Positions 25,260 to 34,776 of a DNA stretch of 59,673 nt are shown piece after piece. The DNA lies in the NCBI GenBank assembly GCA_934255405.1, contig CAKQNT010000011.1:1-59673 (forward strand), given 5' to 3'. The stretch comes from an uncultured Alphaproteobacteria bacterium. Lineage in GTDB: Bacteria; Pseudomonadota; Alphaproteobacteria; RF32; CAG-239. Position numbers and translations under genes: made by a program. Below the pieces are notes generated by a model. The model was not told where the DNA came from. It did not search any database and saw nothing but the letters and a program-made list of their open reading frames with translations. Each line of letters starts with the position of its first letter. Position 1 is the first letter of the stretch.

Positions 25260-26816
25260 ATGCCCGACAATTATGAAACCGAAGGCAGACACTGGTTTAA
25301 ATATTCTATTTTAACTGTGCTGGCCGTTGCAATAATCTCGCTCAATATCTTTTTTGTCCGCCGTTATATTTCTTCTAATTCCGATCTTATAAATGATTAT
25401 TCCCTGCGCGATAATGATATCAATACCGTCCGTGATACGGCAGTCGCCGGCTTGTTTTATCCTGCAGACTACTACCAGTTGGAAAGCAGTATAAAAGGAT
25501 ATCTGAAAACTTCGGATCCGGTTTTGAGCAAGCGTCCTCATATCATTGTGGTGCCGCACGCCGGCTATATATATTCAGCCAAAGTTGCCGCCAAAGCATA
25601 TCAGCACCTGTTGCCTTTTGCTCAAGAAATAAAAAAAGTTATTCTCGTTGGGCCGGCGCATCAGGTTGTGCTAAAAGGTGCGGCTCTTTCTTCGGCCACG
25701 GATTTTAAAACTCCGCTCGGACTGGTACCTACGGACAAAGAGCTCACCTTATCTTTAGCTGCTCTGCCGGAATTTAAGATAAATGACAAAGCCCACAAAA
25801 AAGAACATTCTTTAGAAGTGCAGTTGCCGTTTTTGCAAAAAACGCTTAATCGGTTTTCGATTGTTCCGATAGTTTATGGCCGAATTGAACCGGAAAAGTT
25901 GGCGGCGGCGCTACGCCCGTACTTGCTTCGCAATGACACCTTGCTGGTGATTTCTGCCGATTTGTCGCACTATTTGGATAATGATACTGCTCAAGCCGTT
26001 GATAGTGCTACCGCCCAGATGGTTGCCTCAGGCCGGCCTTTGGGCGAGCATCAATCTTGCGGCGCCACAGGTATTAATACCGCTATGCTTTTGGCCAAAT
26101 CCGCAGGGCTGCGTCCTCAATTGTTGGATATGGCAAATTCCGGAGACGCCACCGGTAATACTGATAGCGTTGTTGGTTATGCTTCTTGGATGTTTACTGC
26201 ACCGGAAACCGCCAAACCGGAGTTATCTCCGCTGGAGCAGGAGGTTGAAAATCTGAGCAATTTTGCCCGTCACAACCGCGAAAACATTCTCAATATTGTT
26301 TCAGCGGCGTTGCAGGCCGCCGCTAGTGGCAAACATTATGAGCCCTCGCGCGATGATTATCCCGATGTCATGTTTGACAAAGGCGCCGCATTCATAACCC
26401 TCTCTCTCAACGGCGAGCTGCGCGGCTGTATCGGCTCGTTGTTGCCGCATCGGGCAATTGCCACAGATTTGGCCGAAAATTCTTACGCGGCCGCCCGCGA
26501 AGATTCTCGCTTTGCTCCGCTTACGCCGGATGAGTTGAAAAAAATTGGCTATAGCATATCTTTGCTAAGTGGATATGAACCGATTTCTTTTGTCGATGAA
26601 GAAGATTTGTTAACCAAAATTTCTGCAGGCACCGATGGTTTGGTACTGCGCGACGGCGATAGGCAGGGATTGTTTCTGCCATCTGTATGGAAACAGTTTC
26701 CAGACAAAAAAGAGTTTCTCAATAATCTGAAAATCAAGGCCGGCCTAAGCCCGTCTTATTGGTCGGCTAAAGTTAAAATATTTAAATTTCGTACCGTGGA
26801 GATTACGCAACAATGA
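25260..26816 (+). CDS. membrane-anchored Memo-AMMECR1 fusion (AmmeMemoRadiSam B and A)
   Basis: This 518-residue protein has three parts: an N-terminal membrane helix (about residues 17-36), a Memo-like domain (about 55-320; VAGLFYPAD, VVPHAGYIYSA, VGPAHQ, EHSLEVQLPFLQ and ISADLSHYLD with the metal-ligand His residues) and an AMMECR1 domain (about 330-515; FITLSLNGELRGCIGSLLP). These two domains are components B and A of the AmmeMemoRadiSam system. The third component, a radical-SAM enzyme, is not in this window. The membrane anchor would place the domains outside the cytoplasm if the N terminus is cytoplasmic. The stop overlaps the next start (ATGA). Confidence 0.85.
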   Translation: MPDNYETEGRHWFKYSILTVLAVAIISLNIFFVRRYISSNSDLINDYSLRDNDINTVRDTAVAGLFYPADYYQLESSIKGYLKTSDPVLSKRPHIIVVPHAGYIYSAKVAAKAYQHLLPFAQEIKKVILVGPAHQVVLKGAALSSATDFKTPLGLVPTDKELTLSLAALPEFKINDKAHKKEHSLEVQLPFLQKTLNRFSIVPIVYGRIEPEKLAAALRPYLLRNDTLLVISADLSHYLDNDTAQAVDSATAQMVASGRPLGEHQSCGATGINTAMLLAKSAGLRPQLLDMANSGDATGNTDSVVGYASWMFTAPETAKPELSPLEQEVENLSNFARHNRENILNIVSAALQAAASGKHYEPSRDDYPDVMFDKGAAFITLSLNGELRGCIGSLLPHRAIATDLAENSYAAAREDSRFAPLTPDELKKIGYSISLLSGYEPISFVDEEDLLTKISAGTDGLVLRDGDRQGLFLPSVWKQFPDKKEFLNNLKIKAGLSPSYWSAKVKIFKFRTVEITQQ

Positions 26817-28513
26817 AGTACAAAATTGCCATTGCCGAAGAAAAACTGGATGATATTTTTGCGCACAAACTGCGTGAAGTTGAGTTGATTGATGAGAGTT
26901 TTCCGGCATATCAGGCGCTGCCCGAAGGCGATAAAAAAGCGCTTAAATATCTGGTTCGTGCCTGCAAAATAATGAATGAAGTGTCTTTAGAGCAGGATAA
27001 TCCGTTCAACTTAGACGCCAAAAAAGAGCTGGAAACCGCCGCACCGCATAGTTCTCATGCCGCTAAGGCTTTGCGCCTGTTCAATTCTTTCAATGGCTTG
27101 AGCGGTCGCAACGGCATAGATTTGCAGCCGATTGATATTTTTGAAGGGCTGACTTTGCTGTCAGGGCGCAATTTTTATCCTCAAGATTTGCAGCCCGAAG
27201 AATTGCACGGCATCTTGAAAGATATGCTCAAATCAGGCCGCAAAGAAGAAGTGCGCAAAATTCTTTCTGCCCGCACTATGGTTCGTCGCGATGGCAATGG
27301 CGGGCTTAAAGCAATTGACTACACTGAATATTTTGCTCCGCAGTTCTCCAAAATTGCCAATGAATTGGAGCTGGCCGCGCACTATTCAACCAACGATGTG
27401 TTTAATGACTTTTTAGGTTGGCAGGCGCAGGCGCTTATTCAAAACAATGAAGATATGGATATGCTGGCAGACAAGCATTGGGCGGTTATGCAAGATACTC
27501 CCTTAGAATTTACCATCAGCCGAGAAAATTATGATGACGAGATAACCCCTACGGTTTTTGATGATGCTGAGCTGAAAATGCTATTGGCAGAGGCCGGAAT
27601 AGAGCCGATTGCCAAAGATATGCTTGGCGCCCGCTGCGGTATAGTTAATCATAAAGGAACAGAGTTGTTGCTGACCTTTAAGGAACAAATGAAAACTTTG
27701 GCCAACAAAATGCCGGAGACCGAAAAATATCATCAAAGTATTACTGACGGCAACACTCTCAAACAAACTATGGTCGATGTCGATTTGGCCGCATTATGCG
27801 GAGATTTTGCTCAGTGTCGCGGTGCCATTACTACCGCCGAGAACCTCCCCAATGATGATAAATTATCTGTTAAAACCGGCGGCGGTCGGCGTAATGTATA
27901 TCATCGTCAGGTGCGCATGAGCTTTGACCGCGCCCGTGATAAACGCTTGCTGGAGGCTTTGGTTGCTCCGGAATTGCACCAATATTATGACCATGAAGCA
28001 GACCATATTTTTGTTATCGGACACGAGAACGGGCATTCTCTGGGGCCGGACAGTCACTTTAAAGATGCTTTGGGTGCATACCGCCACATCATAGAAGAGA
28101 ACAAAGCCGATGTCGTGTCCATAGTTATGATGCCGGAATATGTAAAAAGTGGCGTGATTGATGAACTTATGCTCAAAAAAGTCTACACAACTTGGATTAT
28201 CCGTTGCTTTGCCAAAGCTCAACCGGTAGAAAGTCATCGGGTAGGCGATTTGATCCATTTTAATTTTCTGCTTGAGCACGGGGCAATCAGCTTCAACAGT
28301 GATCGCAAATTAGAAATAGATTTTGCCAAACTGCCGCAGGCAATGCACCGCATTTTGCAGAAAACTATAGAAATCCAGCTTTCGCGCTCTCCGCAAAAGG
28401 CCAAAGCATGGATTGACAAATATACCAAATGGGAGGATTTGCAGCAATACATTGCGCAGACTTTGCAGAATTTGGGGGTTAAAAACTATATTGAAATTAA
28501 GGCACATTTTTAA
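26813..28513 (+). CDS. M49-like (dipeptidyl peptidase III-like) metallohydrolase
   Basis: This 566-residue cytoplasmic protein (no signal peptide) has a zinc-binding motif HENGH (404-408) and a second motif EENKAD with Glu428-429 about 20 residues later, the arrangement of M49-type gluzincins. Classic DPP III carries the six-residue HELLGH, so this belongs to the shorter variant found in bacterial and Nudix-fused relatives. It has no Nudix domain. The substrate is unknown, though short peptides are likely for the family. It overlaps the preceding gene by ATGA and the following sdaA by one base, so it is firmly part of this operon. Confidence 0.7.
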   Translation: MKYKIAIAEEKLDDIFAHKLREVELIDESFPAYQALPEGDKKALKYLVRACKIMNEVSLEQDNPFNLDAKKELETAAPHSSHAAKALRLFNSFNGLSGRNGIDLQPIDIFEGLTLLSGRNFYPQDLQPEELHGILKDMLKSGRKEEVRKILSARTMVRRDGNGGLKAIDYTEYFAPQFSKIANELELAAHYSTNDVFNDFLGWQAQALIQNNEDMDMLADKHWAVMQDTPLEFTISRENYDDEITPTVFDDAELKMLLAEAGIEPIAKDMLGARCGIVNHKGTELLLTFKEQMKTLANKMPETEKYHQSITDGNTLKQTMVDVDLAALCGDFAQCRGAITTAENLPNDDKLSVKTGGGRRNVYHRQVRMSFDRARDKRLLEALVAPELHQYYDHEADHIFVIGHENGHSLGPDSHFKDALGAYRHIIEENKADVVSIVMMPEYVKSGVIDELMLKKVYTTWIIRCFAKAQPVESHRVGDLIHFNFLLEHGAISFNSDRKLEIDFAKLPQAMHRILQKTIEIQLSRSPQKAKAWIDKYTKWEDLQQYIAQTLQNLGVKNYIEIKAHF

Positions 28514-29895
28514 TGTATTACAGTTTATTTGAAATTTTTTCTATTGGTGTCGGCCCCTCAAGTTCACATACTGTTGGTCCGATGCGCGCTGCCAAGCGTT
28601 ATTTAGACAACCTCAAGGCCAAAGGTGATTTTGCCCAAACTTCTCATATCGAAGTTACCTTATATGGCTCGTTGGCTCTTACCGGTGTCGGGCATGGTAC
28701 GGTAAAAGCCATAATATATGGGCTTATGGGGCTGGAGGCAGAAGCCATCAATCCGGAGATTCCATATATTTCAGCCGTGGAGCGCGACAAAATTCTTCAC
28801 CTTGGGCAAGAAAAGGCAATTTCTTTTGATATGGACAAAGATATTGTTTTTGCTAAAGACACTTTTTTGCCGGAGCATTCCAATGGAATGAAATTTGCCG
28901 CATTTGCCACTGACGGCAAACCATTGTTGGAAGAAGTATATTTTTCGGTTGGCGGCGGAACAATTGCTCGCCGCGATGAGGTAAGCAAGCGCGTGGCGCG
29001 TGAGCCATACAATGTACCGCACCAGTTTGATTCATGTCACGAACTTTTGGAGAGCTGCGAAAAATACAACTTAAGTATTTCCGATGTGGTTTTGCAAAAT
29101 GAGGTTTCTCTACGCAGTGAGGCCGAGGTCAAAGATTATATCTTTAAGATATATAAAATTATGCAAAATTCTATTGACCGTGGAATTAAAACTTCCGGTG
29201 TTCTCCCCGGCGGACTCAATACCAAGCGCCGTGCTGCCGATATATTTGCCTCGTTGCAGGAAAAGTTTATCCAAAACGATATGGATTCTCTTATGATTGT
29301 CGATTGGATAAATTTATGGGGATTTGCCGTGGCCGAAGAAAACGCCGCCGGCGGACAAATTGTTACTGCTCCAACCATGGGTTCAGCGGGGATTTTGCCC
29401 TCGGTTTTGCGCTATTTTGAGCGCTTTGCCGGTCATAAATCGCCTTATGCCATAGAAGAGGGGATTATCAAGTTTTTAACTACCGCCTCAGCAATTTGCA
29501 GTTTGTATCGTACCAATGCTTCAATCTCTGGCGCAGAGGTCGGATGTCAGGGTGAAGTTGGCGTGGCTTGCTCTATGGCTGCTGCCGGCTTGGTTGCCGC
29601 TATGGGCGGAACTTGTCGTCAGGTAGAAAACGCTGCTGAAATCGCCATGGAACACAACCTCGGGCTGACTTGCGATCCGGTCGGCGGACTTGTTCAGGTT
29701 CCTTGTATTGAACGCAACGCTATGGGCGCGGTAAAAGCGGTTAATGCCGCTCGCTTGGGGCTGCGCAGCAATGGTGAGCATCTGGTAAGTTTGGATAGCG
29801 TTATCAAAACCATGTACTCAACCGGTATAGATATGAGCAACCGCTACAAAGAAACATCTTTGGGCGGGTTGGCAGTCAATGTTGCCACGTGCTGA
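28513..29895 (+). CDS. sdaA: L-serine dehydratase, iron-sulfur type
   Basis: This 460-residue single-chain enzyme deaminates L-serine to pyruvate and ammonia. It has the N-terminal beta domain (GVGPSSSHTVGPMRAA) and the alpha domain with the cysteines that hold the 4Fe-4S cluster (CSMAAAGLVAA, LTCDPVGG and VQVPCIERNAMG). Length fits the one-chain form of Proteobacteria. The start overlaps the preceding stop by one base (TAATG). It is the last gene of the operon and is followed by a bidirectional terminator. The link to the Memo-AMMECR1 gene is unexplained. Confidence 0.96.
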   Translation: MYYSLFEIFSIGVGPSSSHTVGPMRAAKRYLDNLKAKGDFAQTSHIEVTLYGSLALTGVGHGTVKAIIYGLMGLEAEAINPEIPYISAVERDKILHLGQEKAISFDMDKDIVFAKDTFLPEHSNGMKFAAFATDGKPLLEEVYFSVGGGTIARRDEVSKRVAREPYNVPHQFDSCHELLESCEKYNLSISDVVLQNEVSLRSEAEVKDYIFKIYKIMQNSIDRGIKTSGVLPGGLNTKRRAADIFASLQEKFIQNDMDSLMIVDWINLWGFAVAEENAAGGQIVTAPTMGSAGILPSVLRYFERFAGHKSPYAIEEGIIKFLTTASAICSLYRTNASISGAEVGCQGEVGVACSMAAAGLVAAMGGTCRQVENAAEIAMEHNLGLTCDPVGGLVQVPCIERNAMGAVKAVNAARLGLRSNGEHLVSLDSVIKTMYSTGIDMSNRYKETSLGGLAVNVATC

Positions 29896-29899
29896 TTAA

Positions 29900-29930
29900 A
29901 AAACGCCGCCTGAATTTCAGACGGCGTTTT
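29900..29930. terminator. bidirectional terminator
   Basis: A 14-base stem with one mismatch (29900-29913 against 29917-29930) rich in GC at its centre, flanked by A and T runs, separates convergent sdaA and der. Confidence 0.8.
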
Positions 29931-29932
29931 AC

Positions 29933-31324
29933 TTATTTCTTGCGAGCCTCTTTTGCGGCTTTTTCCGCGTACGGATTGTTGGTTTTTCTAACCGTAATCC
30001 TAATCGGAATACCTCTCATATCAAAATTTTCGCGCAGTTGATTGGTCAGATAACTCAAATACGCATCAGGCAGCCCCTCCGGATTGCTGGAGAAGATATA
30101 AAATGAAGGCGGTCTGGTTTTTGCTTGAGTGATATATCGCAGCTTAATCCGACGTTTGTTTTTGCCCAGCGGTGGAGGATATCTGTCTATCATATCAGCA
30201 AACCATTGGTTTAGAGGCGCTGTCGGGATTCTAATGTTCCAGCGATCATAGACCTTAAACACCGCTCGCATCAACTTGTCCAAATTTTCTTTTTTGAGTG
30301 CAGAAATTGTAACTGTTGGCACGCCTTCTGCCTGCGCCAAAGATGTCTGTAGCTTGTCATTAAGTTTTTGCAGTGCTTCTCTGCGGTTGGCAATATCCCA
30401 CTTGTTAACCGCAATTACCAGTGCGCGCCCCTCATCAAGCACCTGTCTGGCTATGGTCAAATCTTGTTTGTCCAACACGGCATCTGCATCAAGCACCAAC
30501 ACCACAACCTGCGCCATAAATGCAGCATGCTTGGTACTGGCGGCAGACATTTTTTCCAGTGAATCCGATACTCGGGACTGCCGACGCAAACCAGCGGTGT
30601 CTACCAGATTAATCTTGCGTCCCATATAAGACCACTGAGTAGCAATTGCATCACGAGTAACACCGGCTTCCGGTCCGGTTAACATTCTTTCATCGTTGAG
30701 CAGAGCGTTTACCAGTGTGGATTTTCCGACATTGGGGCGCCCGACAATTGCCAATTGTATCGGACGTTTTTTATAGCCGTCTTCTTCATCAATCTCGCTG
30801 TCCGGCTCTGGCTCGGCTTCCGGCGGTAGTGTTTCGGCTTGTTCCTTAAGCGCGTCATACAAATCCAACAGTCCCAAACCATGTTCGGCAGAGAAGGGTA
30901 TCGGCTCTCCCAAACCAAGTTTATGAGCCTCATGAATACTATCTTCTTGCAACTTGCCTTCGCACTTGTTGGCCAGCAGCACCACCGGTTTTCCGCTTTG
31001 CCGTACTAATCCCGCCAAATGTTCGTCATAAGGCTGCAATCCGTCACGCGCATCAAACAAAAACAAAGAAACATCAGCTTCGGCTATCGCTCGCTTGGTT
31101 TGCTCCCACATCCGTTTTTCCAAAGAGTCTTCTTTGGAATACTCATATCCGGCGGTGTCAATTACGCTCAGTTTCAAATCATTGAGTTTGGTCGGAGCCT
31201 CGCGGCGATCGCGGGTCACCCCCGGTTTGTCATGCACAATTGCCACCTTGCGACCGACCAAGCGGTTAAACAAGGTAGATTTTCCAACATTGGGGCGTCC
31301 GATAATTGCAATTCTTAGTACCAT
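29933..31324 (-). CDS. der: ribosome-assembly GTPase Der (EngA)
   Basis: This 463-residue protein has two tandem GTPase domains, each with a GRPNVGKST P loop (near residues 9 and 195), followed by a KH-like C-terminal domain. Der assists 50S ribosome assembly. Conserved DTAG and NKCE/NKWD guanine-recognition boxes are present in both domains. ATG 31324 has AGGA six bases upstream; an ATG two codons earlier sits directly on that site. The gene lies nine bases after the bamB stop, the usual alphaproteobacterial TPR_21-bamB-der order. Confidence 0.97.
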   Translation of the reverse strand: MVLRIAIIGRPNVGKSTLFNRLVGRKVAIVHDKPGVTRDRREAPTKLNDLKLSVIDTAGYEYSKEDSLEKRMWEQTKRAIAEADVSLFLFDARDGLQPYDEHLAGLVRQSGKPVVLLANKCEGKLQEDSIHEAHKLGLGEPIPFSAEHGLGLLDLYDALKEQAETLPPEAEPEPDSEIDEEDGYKKRPIQLAIVGRPNVGKSTLVNALLNDERMLTGPEAGVTRDAIATQWSYMGRKINLVDTAGLRRQSRVSDSLEKMSAASTKHAAFMAQVVVLVLDADAVLDKQDLTIARQVLDEGRALVIAVNKWDIANRREALQKLNDKLQTSLAQAEGVPTVTISALKKENLDKLMRAVFKVYDRWNIRIPTAPLNQWFADMIDRYPPPLGKNKRRIKLRYITQAKTRPPSFYIFSSNPEGLPDAYLSYLTNQLRENFDMRGIPIRITVRKTNNPYAEKAAKEARKK

Positions 31325-31333
31325 AATCATTCC

Positions 31334-32665
31334 TTATTTATAAGCAATCAACTCGGCGTCATTGGTGGTGAATATCGCCATGCCGTCCACAACAATCGGC
31401 GCCAGTTCAATGCCCTCATCTGCAGAAACATAGCCCAAAATCTCTCCGGTATAAGGCGAAACCGAAAAGATGTAGCCGTTTGAGGTGGCAACCAGCAAGC
31501 GGTCGCTTACCAATACCGGTCCGCTGCCGAATACGCCGTTTTTGGCATCAGAATCATCGCCTTTGGGAATTGCTGTGTTCCAAATAATTTTTCCGTCGTT
31601 TTTATCCAGAGCCAAAAGGTCAAAATCATTGGTCAAAACATACAGGTAGTTGCCGGCAACCCAAGGCTGATTGGTGCCGCCGGTTTCTCGTTCCCAAATT
31701 CTGGAACCGGTGCGCAAATCAATAGCTGTCAGCACGCTGTTGTAGCCAATGGCAAATACCTTGCCGCCGTCAATTACCGGATTAGCTTTAATCGCTGAAA
31801 TTTGTGCCAAAGAATTTGTGCGTTTGTGCGATATCAGCAAGTCTGTCCATAGCGGAGTTCCTGTACTTGCCTTATATGCCTGCAACTCTCCGTTAGAGAA
31901 TGCGGCAATAACCACATCATTCTCCGGACTATATGCCGGAGTTGCGCCTCCCACCAGAGTAGTGGCCTCTGATTCCGTCTGGTTCTTCCACAAAATGCTG
32001 CCGTTGTCGGCATCAAGCGCAGTCAGCGTATTGTCAAAACTTTGCACCAAAATTCTTCCGGCATTTATGCTGGGGGCAATTCTAATCGGCATATCCAAAT
32101 CCTGCCGCCAAATTTCCTTGCCGTCTGTCATGTTCAGACAAAACACGCTGCCAAATCCGGTGGTTGCATATATTTTTTTGTTAAATTCTGCCAAACCGGC
32201 GCCCTTGAGCGCAATGCCGCGCTCCGCTTTATTGCGTGATTTAAGGCGCTTTTTCCAAATCTGTTTGCCGTTATCCAGCCGACGCGCGGTAACAATCCCT
32301 TCTGCATCAACCGCAAACACGGCTCCATACGCGGCAATCGGTGAGGCAATCAGATAATCGCGTTTCGAACTGCCTTTGCCAAAACTTTTGCTCCACAATT
32401 TTTTCAGTTTAGTCTTTGCTTCCAAATGCCCGATTAGGTGCATGGAATTATCGCCGTTTTGCGTCCACTTGTTGTTAACATACGGAGCTGGCAATTTTAT
32501 TTTTGCTTCACCGGGGGCATAGTCGGGAGCCAACGATGTGTCTTCGCGGATTACATCAATCCTTTCCCCATCAATATCCAACGGTTTCTTGCCAAACAGC
32601 CCGCAACCGGAAACTAATAAAACTATAGCGCAGGCCGCAACTGACCGATAATATTTGCAATGCAT
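31334..32665 (-). CDS. bamB: outer-membrane assembly lipoprotein BamB
   Basis: This 443-residue protein has a lipoprotein signal peptide (lipobox VSGC) and then a beta-propeller of PQQ-type repeats; tryptophan-containing repeats such as NGKQIWKKRL, DGKEIWRQDL and NGSILWKN recur about every 45 residues. BamB is a scaffold lipoprotein of the BAM complex, which folds outer-membrane proteins. GGAG lies six bases before the ATG. It is followed by der and preceded by a membrane-bound TPR protein. Confidence 0.93.
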   Translation of the reverse strand: MHCKYYRSVAACAIVLLVSGCGLFGKKPLDIDGERIDVIREDTSLAPDYAPGEAKIKLPAPYVNNKWTQNGDNSMHLIGHLEAKTKLKKLWSKSFGKGSSKRDYLIASPIAAYGAVFAVDAEGIVTARRLDNGKQIWKKRLKSRNKAERGIALKGAGLAEFNKKIYATTGFGSVFCLNMTDGKEIWRQDLDMPIRIAPSINAGRILVQSFDNTLTALDADNGSILWKNQTESEATTLVGGATPAYSPENDVVIAAFSNGELQAYKASTGTPLWTDLLISHKRTNSLAQISAIKANPVIDGGKVFAIGYNSVLTAIDLRTGSRIWERETGGTNQPWVAGNYLYVLTNDFDLLALDKNDGKIIWNTAIPKGDDSDAKNGVFGSGPVLVSDRLLVATSNGYIFSVSPYTGEILGYVSADEGIELAPIVVDGMAIFTTNDAELIAYK

Positions 32666-32677
32666 CTGGGTCTCCGT

Positions 32678-33370
32678 CTATTTATTTTGGTCGCTAATGA
32701 TGGTAATCATATCCTGAGCGCGCGATTTTAGAGCATCAGAACTGCTTGCCGATGCCACAATCATTTCGTATTCGGCTTTGGCTTTTTCAAGGTTTCCTTC
32801 GCGGATATAGAGCATTGCTAACAGCTCTCGTGCAACATTATAGCCGCCATTGCCTTCTTCAGTCAGCGGAGAGAGCAATTTCTCAACTTCTGCCGCCGGA
32901 GCGTCTGCGTCCAGCTTATATGCGGCCAGTTTGAGAGCTGCAATATCTTTCATTTGCCGGCTGACGCTACGCTTGCTGACCAGCTGTTGCAACAAATCCA
33001 CTGCTTCTTGCGGCTTATTTTGTTCAAAATAGATATTGGCAATTTGCAGTTTGGCAATATCGGCATACAGACCGGAGCGCTCTGAGATATTTTGCAAAAG
33101 TTTCATGCTCTCGTCCAGACGCCCTTGATTTTGCAGGGAGATTGCCACGGCATAAGCATTAGAAATTTCCTGATCGCGTTTTTTTGCCCAGCTTCTGAAA
33201 CTTTCAAAGCTGACGGCAGCCGTCAGAGCCAGCGCTACAAAGATGATAATAAACAAGCCGTATCTGTCCCACAAATCTTTCATTTTGTCATTTTTAACAT
33301 CTTCGCTGATTTCTTTCAGTAAGGCATCTTGCACCAAAATATCTTCGGTTTTCTTGGACTTTTTAAACAT
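32678..33370 (-). CDS. membrane-anchored TPR_21 (YfgM-like) protein
   Basis: This 230-residue protein has one membrane helix (about 40-60; YGLFIIIFVALALTAAV) and then TPR-like helical repeats in the C-terminal part. It matches the TPR_21 family whose gene usually precedes bamB in alphaproteobacteria and which resembles YfgM, a helper of translocon-associated chaperones in E. coli. ATG 33370 has AGGAG upstream; an in-frame TTG one codon earlier is unlikely. A promoter-like site is found 37-64 bases upstream. Confidence 0.8.
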   Translation of the reverse strand: MFKKSKKTEDILVQDALLKEISEDVKNDKMKDLWDRYGLFIIIFVALALTAAVSFESFRSWAKKRDQEISNAYAVAISLQNQGRLDESMKLLQNISERSGLYADIAKLQIANIYFEQNKPQEAVDLLQQLVSKRSVSRQMKDIAALKLAAYKLDADAPAAEVEKLLSPLTEEGNGGYNVARELLAMLYIREGNLEKAKAEYEMIVASASSSDALKSRAQDMITIISDQNK

Positions 33371-33406
33371 CAATATCTCCTAAAAATCTGCAATAAACTT
33401 TATGTT

Positions 33407-33434
33407 AATATATAAGCTAATTCCAAAATATCAA
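33407..33434 (-). promoter_or_regulatory. probable promoter of TPR_21-bamB-der
   Basis: On the minus strand TTGATA (33429-33434) and TATATT (33407-33412) are separated by 16 bases. It lies just upstream of the TPR_21 gene in the gap after the next gene. Confidence 0.55.
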
Positions 33435-33441
33435 ACGAATT

Positions 33442-34632
33442 TTACTTAATCACCTCGTGGATTAAAAATCTTTTTATCCACTGTAGAGTTTTTATCGGCA
33501 GTTTAGCGCCGAAAGTAATGGTGCGGTTATCAGATATAATTGAAACAAAATAGCGTCCGGTAGCCGGATTTTCCGTAACTTCAATCGCCTCAATATCCGG
33601 TTTCATAACCTCGTTGTGCTTGGTGGAAAACAGCATATATTTATGCGTGTTTACAATTTTATCTTTTTTTAGCACCAACTTCTCTTTGCGAAAGAGAATA
33701 AATATCGCCGCAATAATTATTGTTGCCGCGCAGATAACAATTCCATAAAAAGCCGATGCCAGATTCTGGCGAAATACTTCATAATTAGCCAGCATCAGCA
33801 GCAAAAATAAACTCATAGTTACAATTGCGAACCAAGCCATAAAATTATACGCATCCCAAATTATTTTGCGGGCTTTTAAGACGATTTTATCTCGGCGGCG
33901 CACATAGCGGATTCCGTCTGGCAGGTCTTCGTATGAATCATAATCATCAACAACAAAGCCGAGTTTGGCCATTTCTTTAATTGATTTATCCAGATTTTTC
34001 AAGTCAATTGCCTGCAACCCCTGATCGGTGTTAATCAGAGCCGGCATCTTAAAAAAGCGTGCGTATTCTTTCCACTTTTTGCGCACACCTTCGGGAGAGG
34101 TAGAGATATAGAGCGGAACAATCTTGCTTGGGTCCTTGTGATAAAGCTCAATAATGTACTTATTGCAGTTTATCAGTCCCGATTGATAAAAAGCGATTCT
34201 GAAACGCACGCCCAAATAGTTTTTTATGTTTTCAGTTGCGATTCTCTTTTTGCCAAAAATCGGGCGGTCTCCGATAATCATATTCTTGCCGTCAAAAATA
34301 AATTTGCGGTAGCGGATATAAGAAAGCACGCTTGCCAAACCGATGCCTAATCCCACCAGCATAAATACAACGTCAAAAAACAGCGGAGCTACGGTCGGTT
34401 GATATGTCGGCAAAGCCTCCAGCGGAATAATTTCTGCCACATTGGGGTTAGAGTATCTGAAACCATTGAGCATTTCGTATAAACCGAGCAAAAACAACAA
34501 TGCTCCGAATATTATCCCCGGCAGCTGAAAACGCCAGTTGGTGCGGTCAGATATTTTGGCCGGAAGTTTTTGCAGTTTTTTAATGCTAAACTCAAGTTTG
34601 TGGCTGAGATGATTCACTGTACAATTGTTCAT
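33442..34632 (-). CDS. large membrane protein, unknown function
   Basis: This 396-residue protein has about four hydrophobic segments (near residues 40-60, 90-115, 265-290 and 295-315) separated by charged regions that include a long soluble stretch (about 115-255). The C-terminal 80 residues are strand-rich. No family is recognised. ATG 34632 has AGGA about nine bases upstream; an ATG six codons earlier is also possible. It lies upstream of the TPR_21 gene in the same direction, with a promoter between them. Confidence 0.55.
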   Translation of the reverse strand: MNNCTVNHLSHKLEFSIKKLQKLPAKISDRTNWRFQLPGIIFGALLFLLGLYEMLNGFRYSNPNVAEIIPLEALPTYQPTVAPLFFDVVFMLVGLGIGLASVLSYIRYRKFIFDGKNMIIGDRPIFGKKRIATENIKNYLGVRFRIAFYQSGLINCNKYIIELYHKDPSKIVPLYISTSPEGVRKKWKEYARFFKMPALINTDQGLQAIDLKNLDKSIKEMAKLGFVVDDYDSYEDLPDGIRYVRRRDKIVLKARKIIWDAYNFMAWFAIVTMSLFLLLMLANYEVFRQNLASAFYGIVICAATIIIAAIFILFRKEKLVLKKDKIVNTHKYMLFSTKHNEVMKPDIEAIEVTENPATGRYFVSIISDNRTITFGAKLPIKTLQWIKRFLIHEVIK

Positions 34633-34776
34633 AAGCAGATTTCCTTGCATATATGTCTGTTAATCAACACAATGGCATCTTAATTCAAAACGATTAAATA
34701 ATCATCAATTTTTTAATGTATTTTAATAATCTTTGCTTAAACTTACAAGAGCTTAAATTTTCAAATGGAGCTTTTT

